Position numbers and translations under genes: made by a program
Assembly: GCA_030272835.1 (NCBI GenBank)
Contig: SZOQ01000008.1
Span: 4,734 to 68,733, forward strand
DNA: 64,000 nt
DNA from: 2-12-FULL-60-25 sp003576745
GTDB lineage: Bacteria; Patescibacteriota; Patescibacteriia; 2-12-FULL-60-25
Direction of reading: 5' to 3'
Shown: positions 41,293-48,589 of the stretch, piece by piece
How the letters are laid out: each line of letters starts with the position of its first letter
Position numbering within the stretch: the stretch's first letter is position 1
Notes under the pieces: generated by a model
What the model saw: only the letters and a program-made list of their open reading frames with translations
What the model was told of the DNA's origin: nothing
Database searches by the model: none

Positions 41293-41298
41293 TATGAT
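41293..41298 (+). promoter_or_regulatory. extended -10 of the 41307 kinase gene
   Basis: TGG-TATGAT ending 8 nt before the ATG; no Shine-Dalgarno sequence. Confidence 0.5.
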
Positions 41299-41306
41299 AT
41301 GAGCCT

Positions 41307-42326
41307 ATGAAACATGCGGCGTCCCGCCGTCGTCCGGTATTCGATGTGATTACGATCGGTTCCGGGGTGATCGACCATTTTGCAAAAAGCAAGGCATTCG
41401 AGCTGGAGCCTTCTCGTTCGTCCCCTACGGGGTTTGATGCGTGTTTCCCCTTGGGGGCAAAGCTTGCCCTTGATGACTTGAGTCTTCATACCGGTGGCGG
41501 AGCAACGAATGCCGCGGCTACGTTCGGCCGGCTCAAATTCAAAACGGCAACAGTATGCCGCGTGGGAAACGATGTTTTTGGAGGCCTTATCACAAACCAA
41601 TTGCGCTCCGACGGCGTTTCCACGTCTTTCGTGCAGGTAGACCCGAAAGTTGGCACGGGACAAAGCATTATTCTGCTCGCGCATTCGGGCCACCGGAGCA
41701 TTCTGTCATTCCGGGGCGCGAGCGCGGAAATCAGTACAAAGGCGATTCCGTGGAACAATCTCACCGCACGCTGGTTTTATGTTACGTCTTTGGGCGGCGA
41801 TGTGGGCCTTCTTTCGCTCATCCTCGACCGTGCTCTTGCCTGCGGCGCAAAGGTGGCATGGAATCCCGGGGGTGCGGAACTCTCCAAAGGACTGGATAAA
41901 CTTGCGCCGCTCATCCGCAGGGTGGACATTTTCGATGTGAACCGTGAAGAAGCGGCCTCGCTTACGGAAACGCCTGTGCGGCATTTGAAAACCATTATGG
42001 ATATGATCGCAGACCTGCCGCGTGTGGCGCTCCTGTTATCCGACGGACCCCGCGGCGCCTACCTATCTGCGCGAGGCTGTACATGGTTTTCTCCGGCTCT
42101 TCCGGGAAGACGAGTGAATACCACGGGCGCCGGAGATGCGCTCGGAAGCGGATTCGTTGCGGGCTTCGTGAAAACCTGCGATCTCACCATCGGACTCCGC
42201 GTGGGAATGCTGAATGCCCTCGGCGTGATCATGCAGATGGGGGCGAAAAACGGCATTCTCGAATCGTGGCCGTCGGAACGGGAACTCGCACGCGTGCGCA
42301 TACAATCCGCCCATATCCGCAATTAG
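41307..42326 (+). CDS. PfkB-family carbohydrate kinase (second copy)
   Basis: Ribokinase fold, 339 aa. FDVITIGSGVIDHF, TGGGATNAAATFGRL (substrate Gly-Gly), RVGNDVFGG, LSDGPRGAYL and the catalytic TTGAGDALGSGFVAG. Closest in pattern to adenosine/ribokinase-type enzymes. It is transcribed with the BASS transporter gene 2 nt downstream, suggesting the kinase may act on an imported metabolite or simply share a promoter. Substrate unknown. Confidence 0.86.
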   Translation: MKHAASRRRPVFDVITIGSGVIDHFAKSKAFELEPSRSSPTGFDACFPLGAKLALDDLSLHTGGGATNAAATFGRLKFKTATVCRVGNDVFGGLITNQLRSDGVSTSFVQVDPKVGTGQSIILLAHSGHRSILSFRGASAEISTKAIPWNNLTARWFYVTSLGGDVGLLSLILDRALACGAKVAWNPGGAELSKGLDKLAPLIRRVDIFDVNREEAASLTETPVRHLKTIMDMIADLPRVALLLSDGPRGAYLSARGCTWFSPALPGRRVNTTGAGDALGSGFVAGFVKTCDLTIGLRVGMLNALGVIMQMGAKNGILESWPSERELARVRIQSAHIRN

Positions 42327-42328
42327 CT

Positions 42329-43306
42329 ATGAAGGCTGCGCTTGATTTCATAAGCCGCTATCAGCTCGGACTCGTCCTGCTGGCTCTCGTCGCCGGTTTT
42401 ATTATTCCGGAATTTTTTGCGCCCCTCAATCCGCTGAACAGCTTTTTCCTCATGGTCATTATGTTCGCCACAGGCATTCGTTTAGACTATGCGCGGCTTC
42501 TTGAACAAGTAAAAGACTGGAGGACGCTTTTGCTCGCCGTGTCCATGATGATGGTTCTTATGCCCTTTTTGATAACCATACCGCTTAAATTTTTTGCGCC
42601 GGATTGGACCCTTCCCTTCATTCTCGCCGCCGCCATGCCCACCGGCCTCACGGCGCCGGCCGTTATGGCAATTATGGGAGGCAGAACATCGCTCGCCCTC
42701 CTCATTTCCGTGTCCACGTCCGTGGTCGCCCCGTTCGTGGTACCGATCATGTTGAACGTCCTCATCGGCGAAACCGTGGCCATCGATACCGTAAGCATGA
42801 TGACGAATATCGCGCTGGTCGTGATCGTCCCCCTGCTTGTTGCCGGGCTTGTCCAATGGAAGGTCGGAATAAAGCGCATTCAAAAAGCGGATGCCGCCAT
42901 CCGCATGGGGAATCTGGCGGCCTTTGCGCTCGTCATTGCATCGGTAACAGCCTCGAGCGCGTCTACCGGCGCCCAGACGGGCGCCGCATGGCTTGGCGTC
43001 GGCGCCGACGGCATCATTATTGTCTTCCTTATGATCGTTTTTTGGTTCGGCATTGCATGGCTCGCGGCTTCCCTGCTTGCGTGGCGCGACAAGCTCGACC
43101 GGCTCACCATTATTTTCTGCCTCATGTACATGAATACCACGCTCGGCGTATGGCTTGCCGACCGGTTTTTCCACGACACCGGCATTGCCCCAAAGCTCGT
43201 CGCCATTTTCGTGGCCACGACGATCATCCTCCCCCTCTTCAAACTCTATATCCCCGCAGAAAAACGGAGGGGCTATCGCCGGGTGTATTCGGTGGAACAG
43301 ACCTGA
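42329..43306 (+). CDS. bile acid:sodium symporter (BASS) family transporter
   Basis: About nine or ten membrane helices in 325 aa, with the family's crossover motifs: LNSFFLMVIMFATGIRLDY, PLKFFAPDWTLPFILAAAMPTGLTAPAVMAIMGGRTSLALLISVSTSVVAP (helix 4 and 9 region), and MYMNTTLGVWLADRFF. Family members move organic acids, pantothenate, pyruvate or keto acids with sodium. The start at 42329 follows the kinase stop by 2 nt (TAGCTATG), so the two genes are coupled. Substrate unknown. Confidence 0.82.
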   Translation: MKAALDFISRYQLGLVLLALVAGFIIPEFFAPLNPLNSFFLMVIMFATGIRLDYARLLEQVKDWRTLLLAVSMMMVLMPFLITIPLKFFAPDWTLPFILAAAMPTGLTAPAVMAIMGGRTSLALLISVSTSVVAPFVVPIMLNVLIGETVAIDTVSMMTNIALVVIVPLLVAGLVQWKVGIKRIQKADAAIRMGNLAAFALVIASVTASSASTGAQTGAAWLGVGADGIIIVFLMIVFWFGIAWLAASLLAWRDKLDRLTIIFCLMYMNTTLGVWLADRFFHDTGIAPKLVAIFVATTIILPLFKLYIPAEKRRGYRRVYSVEQT

Positions 43307-43433
43307 CGGTATGTCGTTGACGGTTGATGGTATTCGTATCCGGTAAGATCGAGCGTCGATCTCGAGAGAACTGCCGCCAACACTGCAAGATTCAAGCCAC
43401 CAACCACTACCTCCCAATTACCAACCACCACCT
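43307..43433. other. gene-free spacer with palindrome and CCA-rich tract
   Basis: 127 bp. A GATCGAGCGTCGATCTCGAG palindromic patch (about 43350) and a tract of CCAACCAC/CCACCAAC words ending at the next ATG. It recalls the pyrimidine-rich ends of the mosaic repeats, but without their CTACGCAA words. Confidence 0.4.
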
Positions 43434-44426
43434 ATGAACGTCTTTATCTCCTTTAACCCCAAAGGCTTTGCCGAAAGCGCCGTACGCATTCTGAAAAAAG
43501 CCGGACACGCCGTTACCGTGTATCCCAAAGTGTACGGCATTTCACGAAAGGATCTTTTGCGGCTCTCCAAGGGCCGTGATGCCGTTCTGCCGCTCTTGAC
43601 CGACCGCATTGACGAAGAATTCTTCCGCGCGGCCGGGCCAAAACTCAAAATCGTCGCGAACTACGCGGTGGGTTTTGACAATGTGGATTTACAGGCCGCC
43701 AAAAATCACGGCGTGATCGTGACAAATACGCCAAGCGAAACCGTCAACGAATCCGTGGGCGAACATACCTTCGCCCTCATGCTCACGCTGGCACATCGCA
43801 TTGCCGAAGCGGATCGCTTTTCAAAAGGCGGCAAATACTCGGGATGGAAGCCGGACCAGCTTTTGGGATCAAATCTGCGCGGAAAAACGCTTGGCATTAT
43901 CGGCGCCGGACGTATTGGATCCAATGTGGCCTTCCATGCCGTAAACGGCTTTGGCATGAACCTGCTCTATTCGGACATGAAACGAAATCCTGACATCGAA
44001 AAAGCCTTTGGAGCGAAATATGTTTCCAAGGATGCGCTCCTCAAGCGGTCGGACTATGTTTCGCTCCATGTTCCCCTGCTCCCTTCAACAAGACATCTCA
44101 TTTCCGCCAAGCAGCTGCGCCTCATGAAAAAAACCGCCTTCCTCATTAACACGGCGCGCGGTCCGGTCGTGGACGAAAAAGCGCTGTTGAAAGCCCTAAA
44201 AGCAAAGCGAATTGCCGGAGCCGCTTTGGATGTGTTCGAGTGCGAACCCGCCATAGACTGCGATCTCCGCGACAATTTGGAACTCAAAGCATTTGAGAAC
44301 GTTATTCTGACCCCGCATATCGCAAGCGCCACCATTGAAGCGCGCGAGGCTATGGCCGATGTCGCCGCGAAGAACATTGTCGCCGTCCTTGCCGGAAAAA
44401 AACCGCTGACGCCCGCAAAGGTCTGA
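43434..44426 (+). CDS. D-isomer specific 2-hydroxyacid dehydrogenase
   Basis: NAD(P)-dependent reduction of a 2-oxoacid to the D-2-hydroxyacid (glycerate, lactate or similar). Nucleotide motif GIIGAGRIGSNV (about 152-163), RGPVVDEKALLKAL with Arg, the Glu in FECEP and catalytic TPHIASAT (His). 330 aa. Resembles glyoxylate/hydroxypyruvate reductases (VANYAVGFDNVDLQAAKNHGV). Starts at ATG 43434 within the CCA-rich spacer with no ribosome-binding site. Confidence 0.9.
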   Translation: MNVFISFNPKGFAESAVRILKKAGHAVTVYPKVYGISRKDLLRLSKGRDAVLPLLTDRIDEEFFRAAGPKLKIVANYAVGFDNVDLQAAKNHGVIVTNTPSETVNESVGEHTFALMLTLAHRIAEADRFSKGGKYSGWKPDQLLGSNLRGKTLGIIGAGRIGSNVAFHAVNGFGMNLLYSDMKRNPDIEKAFGAKYVSKDALLKRSDYVSLHVPLLPSTRHLISAKQLRLMKKTAFLINTARGPVVDEKALLKALKAKRIAGAALDVFECEPAIDCDLRDNLELKAFENVILTPHIASATIEAREAMADVAAKNIVAVLAGKKPLTPAKV

Positions 44427-44437
44427 CAAACATCAAA

Positions 44438-44462
44438 GCCCCGGCATGCGTCGGGGCTTTTA
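44438..44462. terminator. bidirectional terminator
   Basis: AAAGCCCCG and CGGGGCTTTT arms between convergent genes; the last codon of the leftward gene lies in its T run. Confidence 0.85.
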
Positions 44463-44969
44463 GAATGAGATAATGGGACCGCTCGACGGACGGAGAATCC
44501 GCGGCACCCCCATGATATTCGGGAATTCGATCTGCAGGAGCCAGGGCTCCGTATGATGCGCGAGCGCAATGTGCGGACGCACCCAGAGCCGCTTGATATT
44601 ACGGAGTTTTGGCACGTTCTCTATTTTGACAAAGGTGTAGGGAAGCCTAACCGGCGGGGATGGCCTCGCCAAGACCGTCCGTATACCCAAAAGTTCATCT
44701 ACGCCCGCATCCGAAGCGGCGTGAGCAGCCTTCGTTCGCGAAGACGCAAGAACAAATTGGATTTTCAGCCCGAGCTCTTGCAAGTACGGAATGTCCCGGA
44801 TAAGCGTTTGGCTTACACGAAGTTCGACGACAGACGCCGAGCCGTCACGAGGACCTATAGAATAGACGGCTTGCTCGCCAATCTCCATCCAAAGGAGCGT
44901 TTGTTGATGATCTACGGCCATACGGCCGTCGGGAATCGTAGGATACGAATCGCGCCTGTCGCGCGTCAC
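44460..44969 (-). CDS. hypothetical protein (169 aa)
   Basis: Not recognised; soluble, beta-rich pattern (QTLLWMEIGEQAVYSIGPRDG, GLKIQFVLASSRTKA, PYTFVKIENVPKLRN). GTG 44969 is preferred because the promoter TTGACG-17-TAGCGT (44999-45027, minus strand) would start the mRNA near 44992, downstream of the alternative ATG at 45008, and AAAAAGGA lies 8 nt before the GTG. Alone, it faces the 2-hydroxyacid dehydrogenase gene. Confidence 0.6.
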   Translation of the reverse strand: MTRDRRDSYPTIPDGRMAVDHQQTLLWMEIGEQAVYSIGPRDGSASVVELRVSQTLIRDIPYLQELGLKIQFVLASSRTKAAHAASDAGVDELLGIRTVLARPSPPVRLPYTFVKIENVPKLRNIKRLWVRPHIALAHHTEPWLLQIEFPNIMGVPRILRPSSGPIISF

Positions 44970-44998
44970 AGCAACAATCCTTTTTTGCTCACGGAATG

Positions 44999-45027
44999 AC
45001 GCTAACATCCATGGTTTTTAACGTCAA
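44999..45027 (-). promoter_or_regulatory. promoter of the 169-aa gene
   Basis: Minus strand TTGACG (45022-45027), 17 nt, TAGCGT (44999-45004). Confidence 0.5.
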
Positions 45028-45054
45028 TGAAGCCGAAATCATGCTCATTCACGC

Positions 45055-45083
45055 TTGACGCAGCCTAAAATTACGGATATGGT
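45055..45083 (+). promoter_or_regulatory. promoter upstream of tRNA-Ala
   Basis: TTGACG (45055-45060), 17 nt, TATGGT (45078-45083); the tRNA begins 100 nt later, so a processed leader is expected. Confidence 0.55.
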
Positions 45084-45185
45084 ACGGCTCGCTTTTCCGG
45101 TACGATCCTTCGCTTCGCCGGATGAGCAACCTGATAAAATCGAGAAGGACGCCTGAAGCAAAATAAAAACTCTCATATTCCTCGC

Positions 45186-45261
45186 GGGCCCTTAGCTTAG
45201 TTGGTAGAGCGCCTCGTTTGCAACGAGGAGGTCATCGGTTCGAATCCGATAGGGTCCACCA
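45186..45261 (+). tRNA. tRNA-Ala (TGC), CCA encoded
   Basis: Acceptor GGGCCCT/AGGGTCC with the G3-U70 alanine identity pair, anticodon stem CCTCG/CGAGG with loop TTTGCAA (anticodon TGC), T arm ATCGG-TTCGAAT-CCGAT, encoded CCA. Its 3' end (GGTCCACCAT) is repeated at 48317. Confidence 0.96.
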
Positions 45262-45262
45262 T
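45253..45262 (+). repeat. candidate attachment site, left copy
   Basis: GGTCCACCAT at the tRNA-Ala 3' end, repeated at 48317-48326; bounds the probable island. Confidence 0.45.
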
Positions 45263-45263
45263 G

Positions 45264-45294
45264 AAAACACACTCCTTGCACGGAGTGTGTTTTT
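45264..45294 (+). terminator. terminator of tRNA-Ala
   Basis: AAAACACACTCC and GGAGTGTGTTTTT arms. Confidence 0.9.
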
Positions 45295-45320
45295 CGATCT
45301 TGACCCATTTAGCGGTCACC

Positions 45321-45349
45321 TTGCCAGCCCTGTTCCAAGTATGTACGGT
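45321..45349 (+). promoter_or_regulatory. promoter giving leaderless DUF5343 mRNA
   Basis: TTGCCA (45321-45326), 17 nt, TACGGT (45344-45349), then 9 nt to ATG 45359. Confidence 0.55.
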
Positions 45350-45358
45350 TTTGGCAAT

Positions 45359-45970
45359 ATGCTGAATACATCCTATCTTTTGACGACCAATCGGCTGCCC
45401 CAGATGCTACAGGCGATTCAGAATGCTGGCGTACCCCCTCGGTTTACACATGAGTTCGTCAAAACGCTCGGTTTCAAAAGCACCAATGACCGCGCATATG
45501 TCGGGCTCCTCAAGGGTATCGGATTTCTTGATGACTCCGGGGTCCCGACAGAGTCGTATAGAGCCTACCGCAATCGCGTAGAAGCGAAGAAGGTTCTCGG
45601 AGCCGCTCTTCGGAGAACGTATGACGAGGTCTTTCTCGCGAATGAGAACGCCCAAGATTTGACTGTGGAGGCACTGAAAGGGATCATCGCAGCGCGGACC
45701 GGAAAAGGAGATTCTGTCGTAAAAAAGATGGCTTCAACTTTCAAGGCTCTGACCGCTCAAGCGGACTTGAAGGACTCACAAGTGCTACCGAACGCCCCGC
45801 AGACAGTTGAAACGAATCGGGATAGTTCCTCAAAGGAAGCGCCCAAAAGCTTCTCGCCAGCACGAGAGCTTAGCGAGTTCCACTACAATATCCAGATCCA
45901 TCTGCCGGTCACGAAAGATATCTCTGTGTACAACGCCATTTTCAAAAGCCTCCGTGATCACCTTGTATGA
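45359..45970 (+). CDS. DUF5343 domain protein
   Basis: 203 aa. The family pattern is clear: YLLTTNRLPQMLQAIQNAGVPPRFTHEFVKTLGF, STNDRAYVGLLKGIGFLDDSG, PTESYRAYRNR and KMASTFKALTAQADL. The N-terminal part is winged-helix-like. The C-terminal 60 residues (ELSEFHYNIQIHLPVTKDISVYNAIFKSLRDHL) match the common dimer-tail seen in such proteins. Function unknown; the family recurs next to Swt1-type HEPN genes, as here, so a toxin-antitoxin or anti-phage pair is plausible. ATG 45359 is chosen from the promoter spacing; ATG 45341 overlaps the -10. Its stop overlaps the next start. Confidence 0.82.
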   Translation: MLNTSYLLTTNRLPQMLQAIQNAGVPPRFTHEFVKTLGFKSTNDRAYVGLLKGIGFLDDSGVPTESYRAYRNRVEAKKVLGAALRRTYDEVFLANENAQDLTVEALKGIIAARTGKGDSVVKKMASTFKALTAQADLKDSQVLPNAPQTVETNRDSSSKEAPKSFSPARELSEFHYNIQIHLPVTKDISVYNAIFKSLRDHLV

Positions 45971-46552
45971 TGGATCGTCTGCAGAATTTCGTTTTTCGAG
46001 GAATGCTGTCTAGCAACGGGCTTGAGGTGTTGGAAGATATCGGGATCCTGACCAAGGATACAGGATCCCTAAACGGGGCGAAGGGCGACGAAGCAGCCTT
46101 TGCCCTCGAAGATTTCAGCCCAATGATCCGATTTAATGCCATCAAGATGTCCGGAGTGTATATCGCCTTCTTTTGCTTCGAAAACTCAGTTCGTGAACTG
46201 ATTGTTGAACGCATGACGGAGCTGGTCGGTGCCGGATGGTGGAATACCAAGGTTTCTAAAAAAATCAGAGACAGCGTGAAGAAACGCAAGGAAGACGACG
46301 GGCAAAAACCGCTGGCATGCCCCGCGCGCATCAGCGGAGATTTACTACACGGACTTCGGAGATATGGCCGACATCATCGTCACCAACTGGGAGCAGTTCA
46401 GCGAGCTCTTTCCCGGTCAGGATTGGGTGAAGACACGGTTGGGTGATATGGAACAGTCGCGAAACGCGATCGCTCACAACAACCCGCTCGAAGAGCGCGA
46501 CATCGCACGAATTAAGATGTACCTAGACGATTGGCAGAAACAGGTTGGTTAA
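45967..46552 (+). pseudogene. Swt1-family HEPN domain protein, frameshifted
   Basis: Two frames together give one protein of about 194 aa. Frame one (45967 onward) encodes SPMIRFNAIKMSGVYIAFFCFENSVRELIVERM up to KKRKEDDG. Near 46300-46309 (GGGCAAAAACC) the reading moves by one base, and frame two continues NRWHAPRASAEIYYTDFGDM, then MADIIVTNWEQFSELFPGQ and RLGDMEQSRNAIAHNNPLEERD to 46552. The HEPN RNase motif R-x4-H is intact in RNAIAH. An extra C at 46303 would explain the shift; slippage or a sequencing error are alternatives. Without correction the protein loses its catalytic half. Confidence 0.8.
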
Positions 46553-46593
46553 CGTCAAAATACCCCTTACGTGAATTGTACCGATCGCGCTTT

Positions 46594-47682
46594 TTATGAG
46601 CCAAAGAGTGAAAAGGGCTTCGTTCTCAGGATGGGGGTTCGTGAGACGAAGATCGGCCTCACCTCTTTCTTGGGGATCAGAAACGCGTGACCGGATCCGA
46701 AACGTTTTCGGGGGATAAGGTTGCTGAAAGGGTATGTGCCCAGCTCCATCTCGTAGGTAAACCAGTTGAGCAGAGAGACACGGCCCATGATCCGCCCGCC
46801 CTCTTCGTAGAATGCAACGCCGTGAATAGGCATCGGTCCAGCGTCCCCGGGTTCTCCCGGCGGCATTTCTGGAAGATTCACGAAACCACCCTGCCTCATG
46901 GTGACGGGCAGAATCGGTTCCATGCCCATCAGGTAATCTCGGAGTTTATTGAAGGCGTCACCGAAAAGCATGTCGCGATATCCGGATTCCTTTGCGCAGT
47001 AAGCAAAGTAGTGAAAAGCGATTTTGGCAGGCAGACGCAAGATATCTTGGTCCCACGCCATCTCGAAGCTCTCAGTGAAGGAGATGTGTTGGTTTGGCTG
47101 GACGTGCTCCCGCGTCTTCTCTTGGTACTCGACGCCAAACGTTTTGAGCGTCTGGGCGATTTCCTCAACCGAGGTCTGCTCGTCTCCAACGACGGACATG
47201 CCCTTCGCACTGAGTTCGCCTAGCAACTTCTTCTTTTTTCTGAATTCTTTGCTCTGCGGTCTTGTGGCGAGCTTCGCCAGGGTCTCGACCCTGAGACGAA
47301 CAGGTGCACCGGCCTTGTCATGCATGACGACCGTTGGAACCAGACACCATTGGTTAGCCACATGGTCCCAGAGCGGGAATACCTCGGCGAAGGCATCTCC
47401 CAAGCCGCCGGTTTCAATCTTCAACTTGAACCTCTGCCCCTTCAATCGAGTAGATACGCGTGTAGGTTTGAGCAGTAACTTGTTGGCGAAGTAACCCTCC
47501 GGTGAGTCTGGGCTGAATTCCTCGTCGATCTTAGAGAGGAAACCATTGTTGCATTCTTCGCATACTAAATCGGGACCGAGTGTCAGGTCGGGCACGAACA
47601 CACCGAGATACTTCGGCATGACGTGTTCACCTGGGGTCGTGAACACCGCGTCGGTTCGTCGGCAGTAAATGCAGCGTGGCAT
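46594..47682 (-). CDS. HNH endonuclease-family protein
   Basis: 362 aa. N-terminal zinc-bound HNH core: CIYCRR, GEHVMPKYLG (His), CEECNNGFLSKIDEEF (CxxCN). The remainder is an uncharacterised alpha/beta domain of about 300 residues (FEMAWDQDILRLPAKIAFHYFAYC, GMEPILPVTMRQGGF). Such fusions occur in defence islands and mobile elements, but the target here is unknown. Last gene of a leftward three-gene set that starts with an excisionase-like HTH. Confidence 0.78.
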   Translation of the reverse strand: MPRCIYCRRTDAVFTTPGEHVMPKYLGVFVPDLTLGPDLVCEECNNGFLSKIDEEFSPDSPEGYFANKLLLKPTRVSTRLKGQRFKLKIETGGLGDAFAEVFPLWDHVANQWCLVPTVVMHDKAGAPVRLRVETLAKLATRPQSKEFRKKKKLLGELSAKGMSVVGDEQTSVEEIAQTLKTFGVEYQEKTREHVQPNQHISFTESFEMAWDQDILRLPAKIAFHYFAYCAKESGYRDMLFGDAFNKLRDYLMGMEPILPVTMRQGGFVNLPEMPPGEPGDAGPMPIHGVAFYEEGGRIMGRVSLLNWFTYEMELGTYPFSNLIPRKRFGSGHAFLIPKKEVRPIFVSRTPILRTKPFSLFGS

Positions 47683-47743
47683 TCATCGACCTTATACAGC
47701 GTGTGGTTTGTCCGGCAAGTCCCGGAGTTCCATGGCTCGGACA

Positions 47744-47947
47744 TCAGATCTGATCCGGGTCTTTGTGGCGGTTTGATATCTCGAACATCAACCGAAACGT
47801 CCGGAGCATCCGACCACCAAGAACCTCCGCCTCCGCAAGCGTGAGCTCCTTGCCCAGCTCGTCCCGACAGATCCTCTGCAGATCGGAGATCTGTTCCGTC
47901 GAGAGTTGCAGGGTGTCGATGGCTTCGGCGTGGTCAATGCGTTGCAT
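47744..47947 (-). CDS. small hypothetical protein (67 aa)
   Basis: Not recognised. Mostly helical and acidic, with QLSTEQISDLQRICRDELGKEL and EVLGGRMLRTFRLMFEI. It starts 5 nt after the stop of the HTH gene and so is cotranscribed with it. Small proteins of this kind accompany HTH/Xis genes in integrative elements; this is inferred from position only. Confidence 0.6.
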   Translation of the reverse strand: MQRIDHAEAIDTLQLSTEQISDLQRICRDELGKELTLAEAEVLGGRMLRTFRLMFEISNRHKDPDQI

Positions 47948-47951
47948 CCCA

Positions 47952-48197
47952 TCAGGATGCGGGTTTTTCGACGTTTACGTCAAGGGCTGGAGTGGCGCCG
48001 ATGCGGCGCTCGATGCGGAGGAAGTTCGCGAGGTCTTTCTCCCGTACGCGGAAGAGTCGTCCGATGCGGTAGTGCGGGAAGTAACCTGTTCGTATCCAGT
48101 GATAGACAGTGCCTTTCGAAACACGGAGGACCGCTGCCGCACGCTCAACGTCAATGAGGTCTTCTGGGAGCGCTGTTTCGTACATCGCGATGTTCAT
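47952..48197 (-). CDS. excisionase-like helix-turn-helix protein
   Basis: 81 aa with a MerR/HTH_17-type domain: DLIDVERAAAVLRVSKGTVYHWIRTGYFPHYRIGRLFRVREKDLANFL (about residues 13-60). Such proteins act as excisionases or element regulators. First gene of the leftward island set; its upstream side is the probable right edge of the island. Starts at 48197 or the Met at 48185. Confidence 0.8.
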   Translation of the reverse strand: MNIAMYETALPEDLIDVERAAAVLRVSKGTVYHWIRTGYFPHYRIGRLFRVREKDLANFLRIERRIGATPALDVNVEKPAS

Positions 48198-48316
48198 AAT
48201 GATGTTCGGTTGTAATGCCTTCAGTGTCGCGCGGCGTTGTCTCGCGTGACAGGGGCGCGAAATGACAATTCGAGACCCCTAGCGTTGGGGATAAGCGTTC
48301 GGACGTTCTTAATACT

Positions 48317-48326
48317 GGTCCACCAT
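48317..48326 (+). repeat. candidate attachment site, right copy
   Basis: GGTCCACCAT, identical to the tRNA-Ala 3' end at 45253, followed by similar bases (TTAAACA versus GAAAACA). Confidence 0.45.
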
Positions 48327-48331
48327 TAAAC

Positions 48332-48356
48332 ATCTCTCCGAAATGGAGGGATTTTT
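48332..48356 (+). terminator. hairpin with T run at island edge
   Basis: TCTCTCC and GGAGGGA arms followed by TTTTT. Confidence 0.65.
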
Positions 48357-48367
48357 GTTTTTTCAAA

Positions 48368-48462
48368 AAATACATTCCGCATAAAAAAGGCCGTCCGCGA
48401 GAAGCGGACGGCCCAAATAGTACACGCGCCGTGCCAATAGGGGGGCACGCACGCGGAATGTA
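48368..48462. repeat. inverted repeat around a terminator hairpin
   Basis: TACATTCCGC (48370-48379) and GCGGAATGTA (48451-48460) flank about 70 bp containing GGCCGTCCGC/GCGGACGGCC, which reads as a terminator on the minus strand (T6). Confidence 0.55.
48386..48414 (-). terminator. intrinsic terminator inside the inverted repeat
   Basis: GGCCGTCCGC and GCGGACGGCC arms; the T6 run is on the minus-strand side. Confidence 0.7.
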
Positions 48463-48575
48463 CAAAAACATCGTTTCAAAAAACTTGGGCTTTGTCAAGA
48501 TTCTCGGCTATTACCCGTACAAAACTTTTCCCGGAATGCTTTGGCAAAAAAATTATATCCCTCCCCTCTCCCTGC

Positions 48576-48581
48576 TACAAT
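48576..48581 (+). promoter_or_regulatory. extended -10 of cca
   Basis: TGC-TACAAT, 8 nt before the ATG; no Shine-Dalgarno sequence. Confidence 0.5.
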
Positions 48582-48589
48582 GCCCCTGC

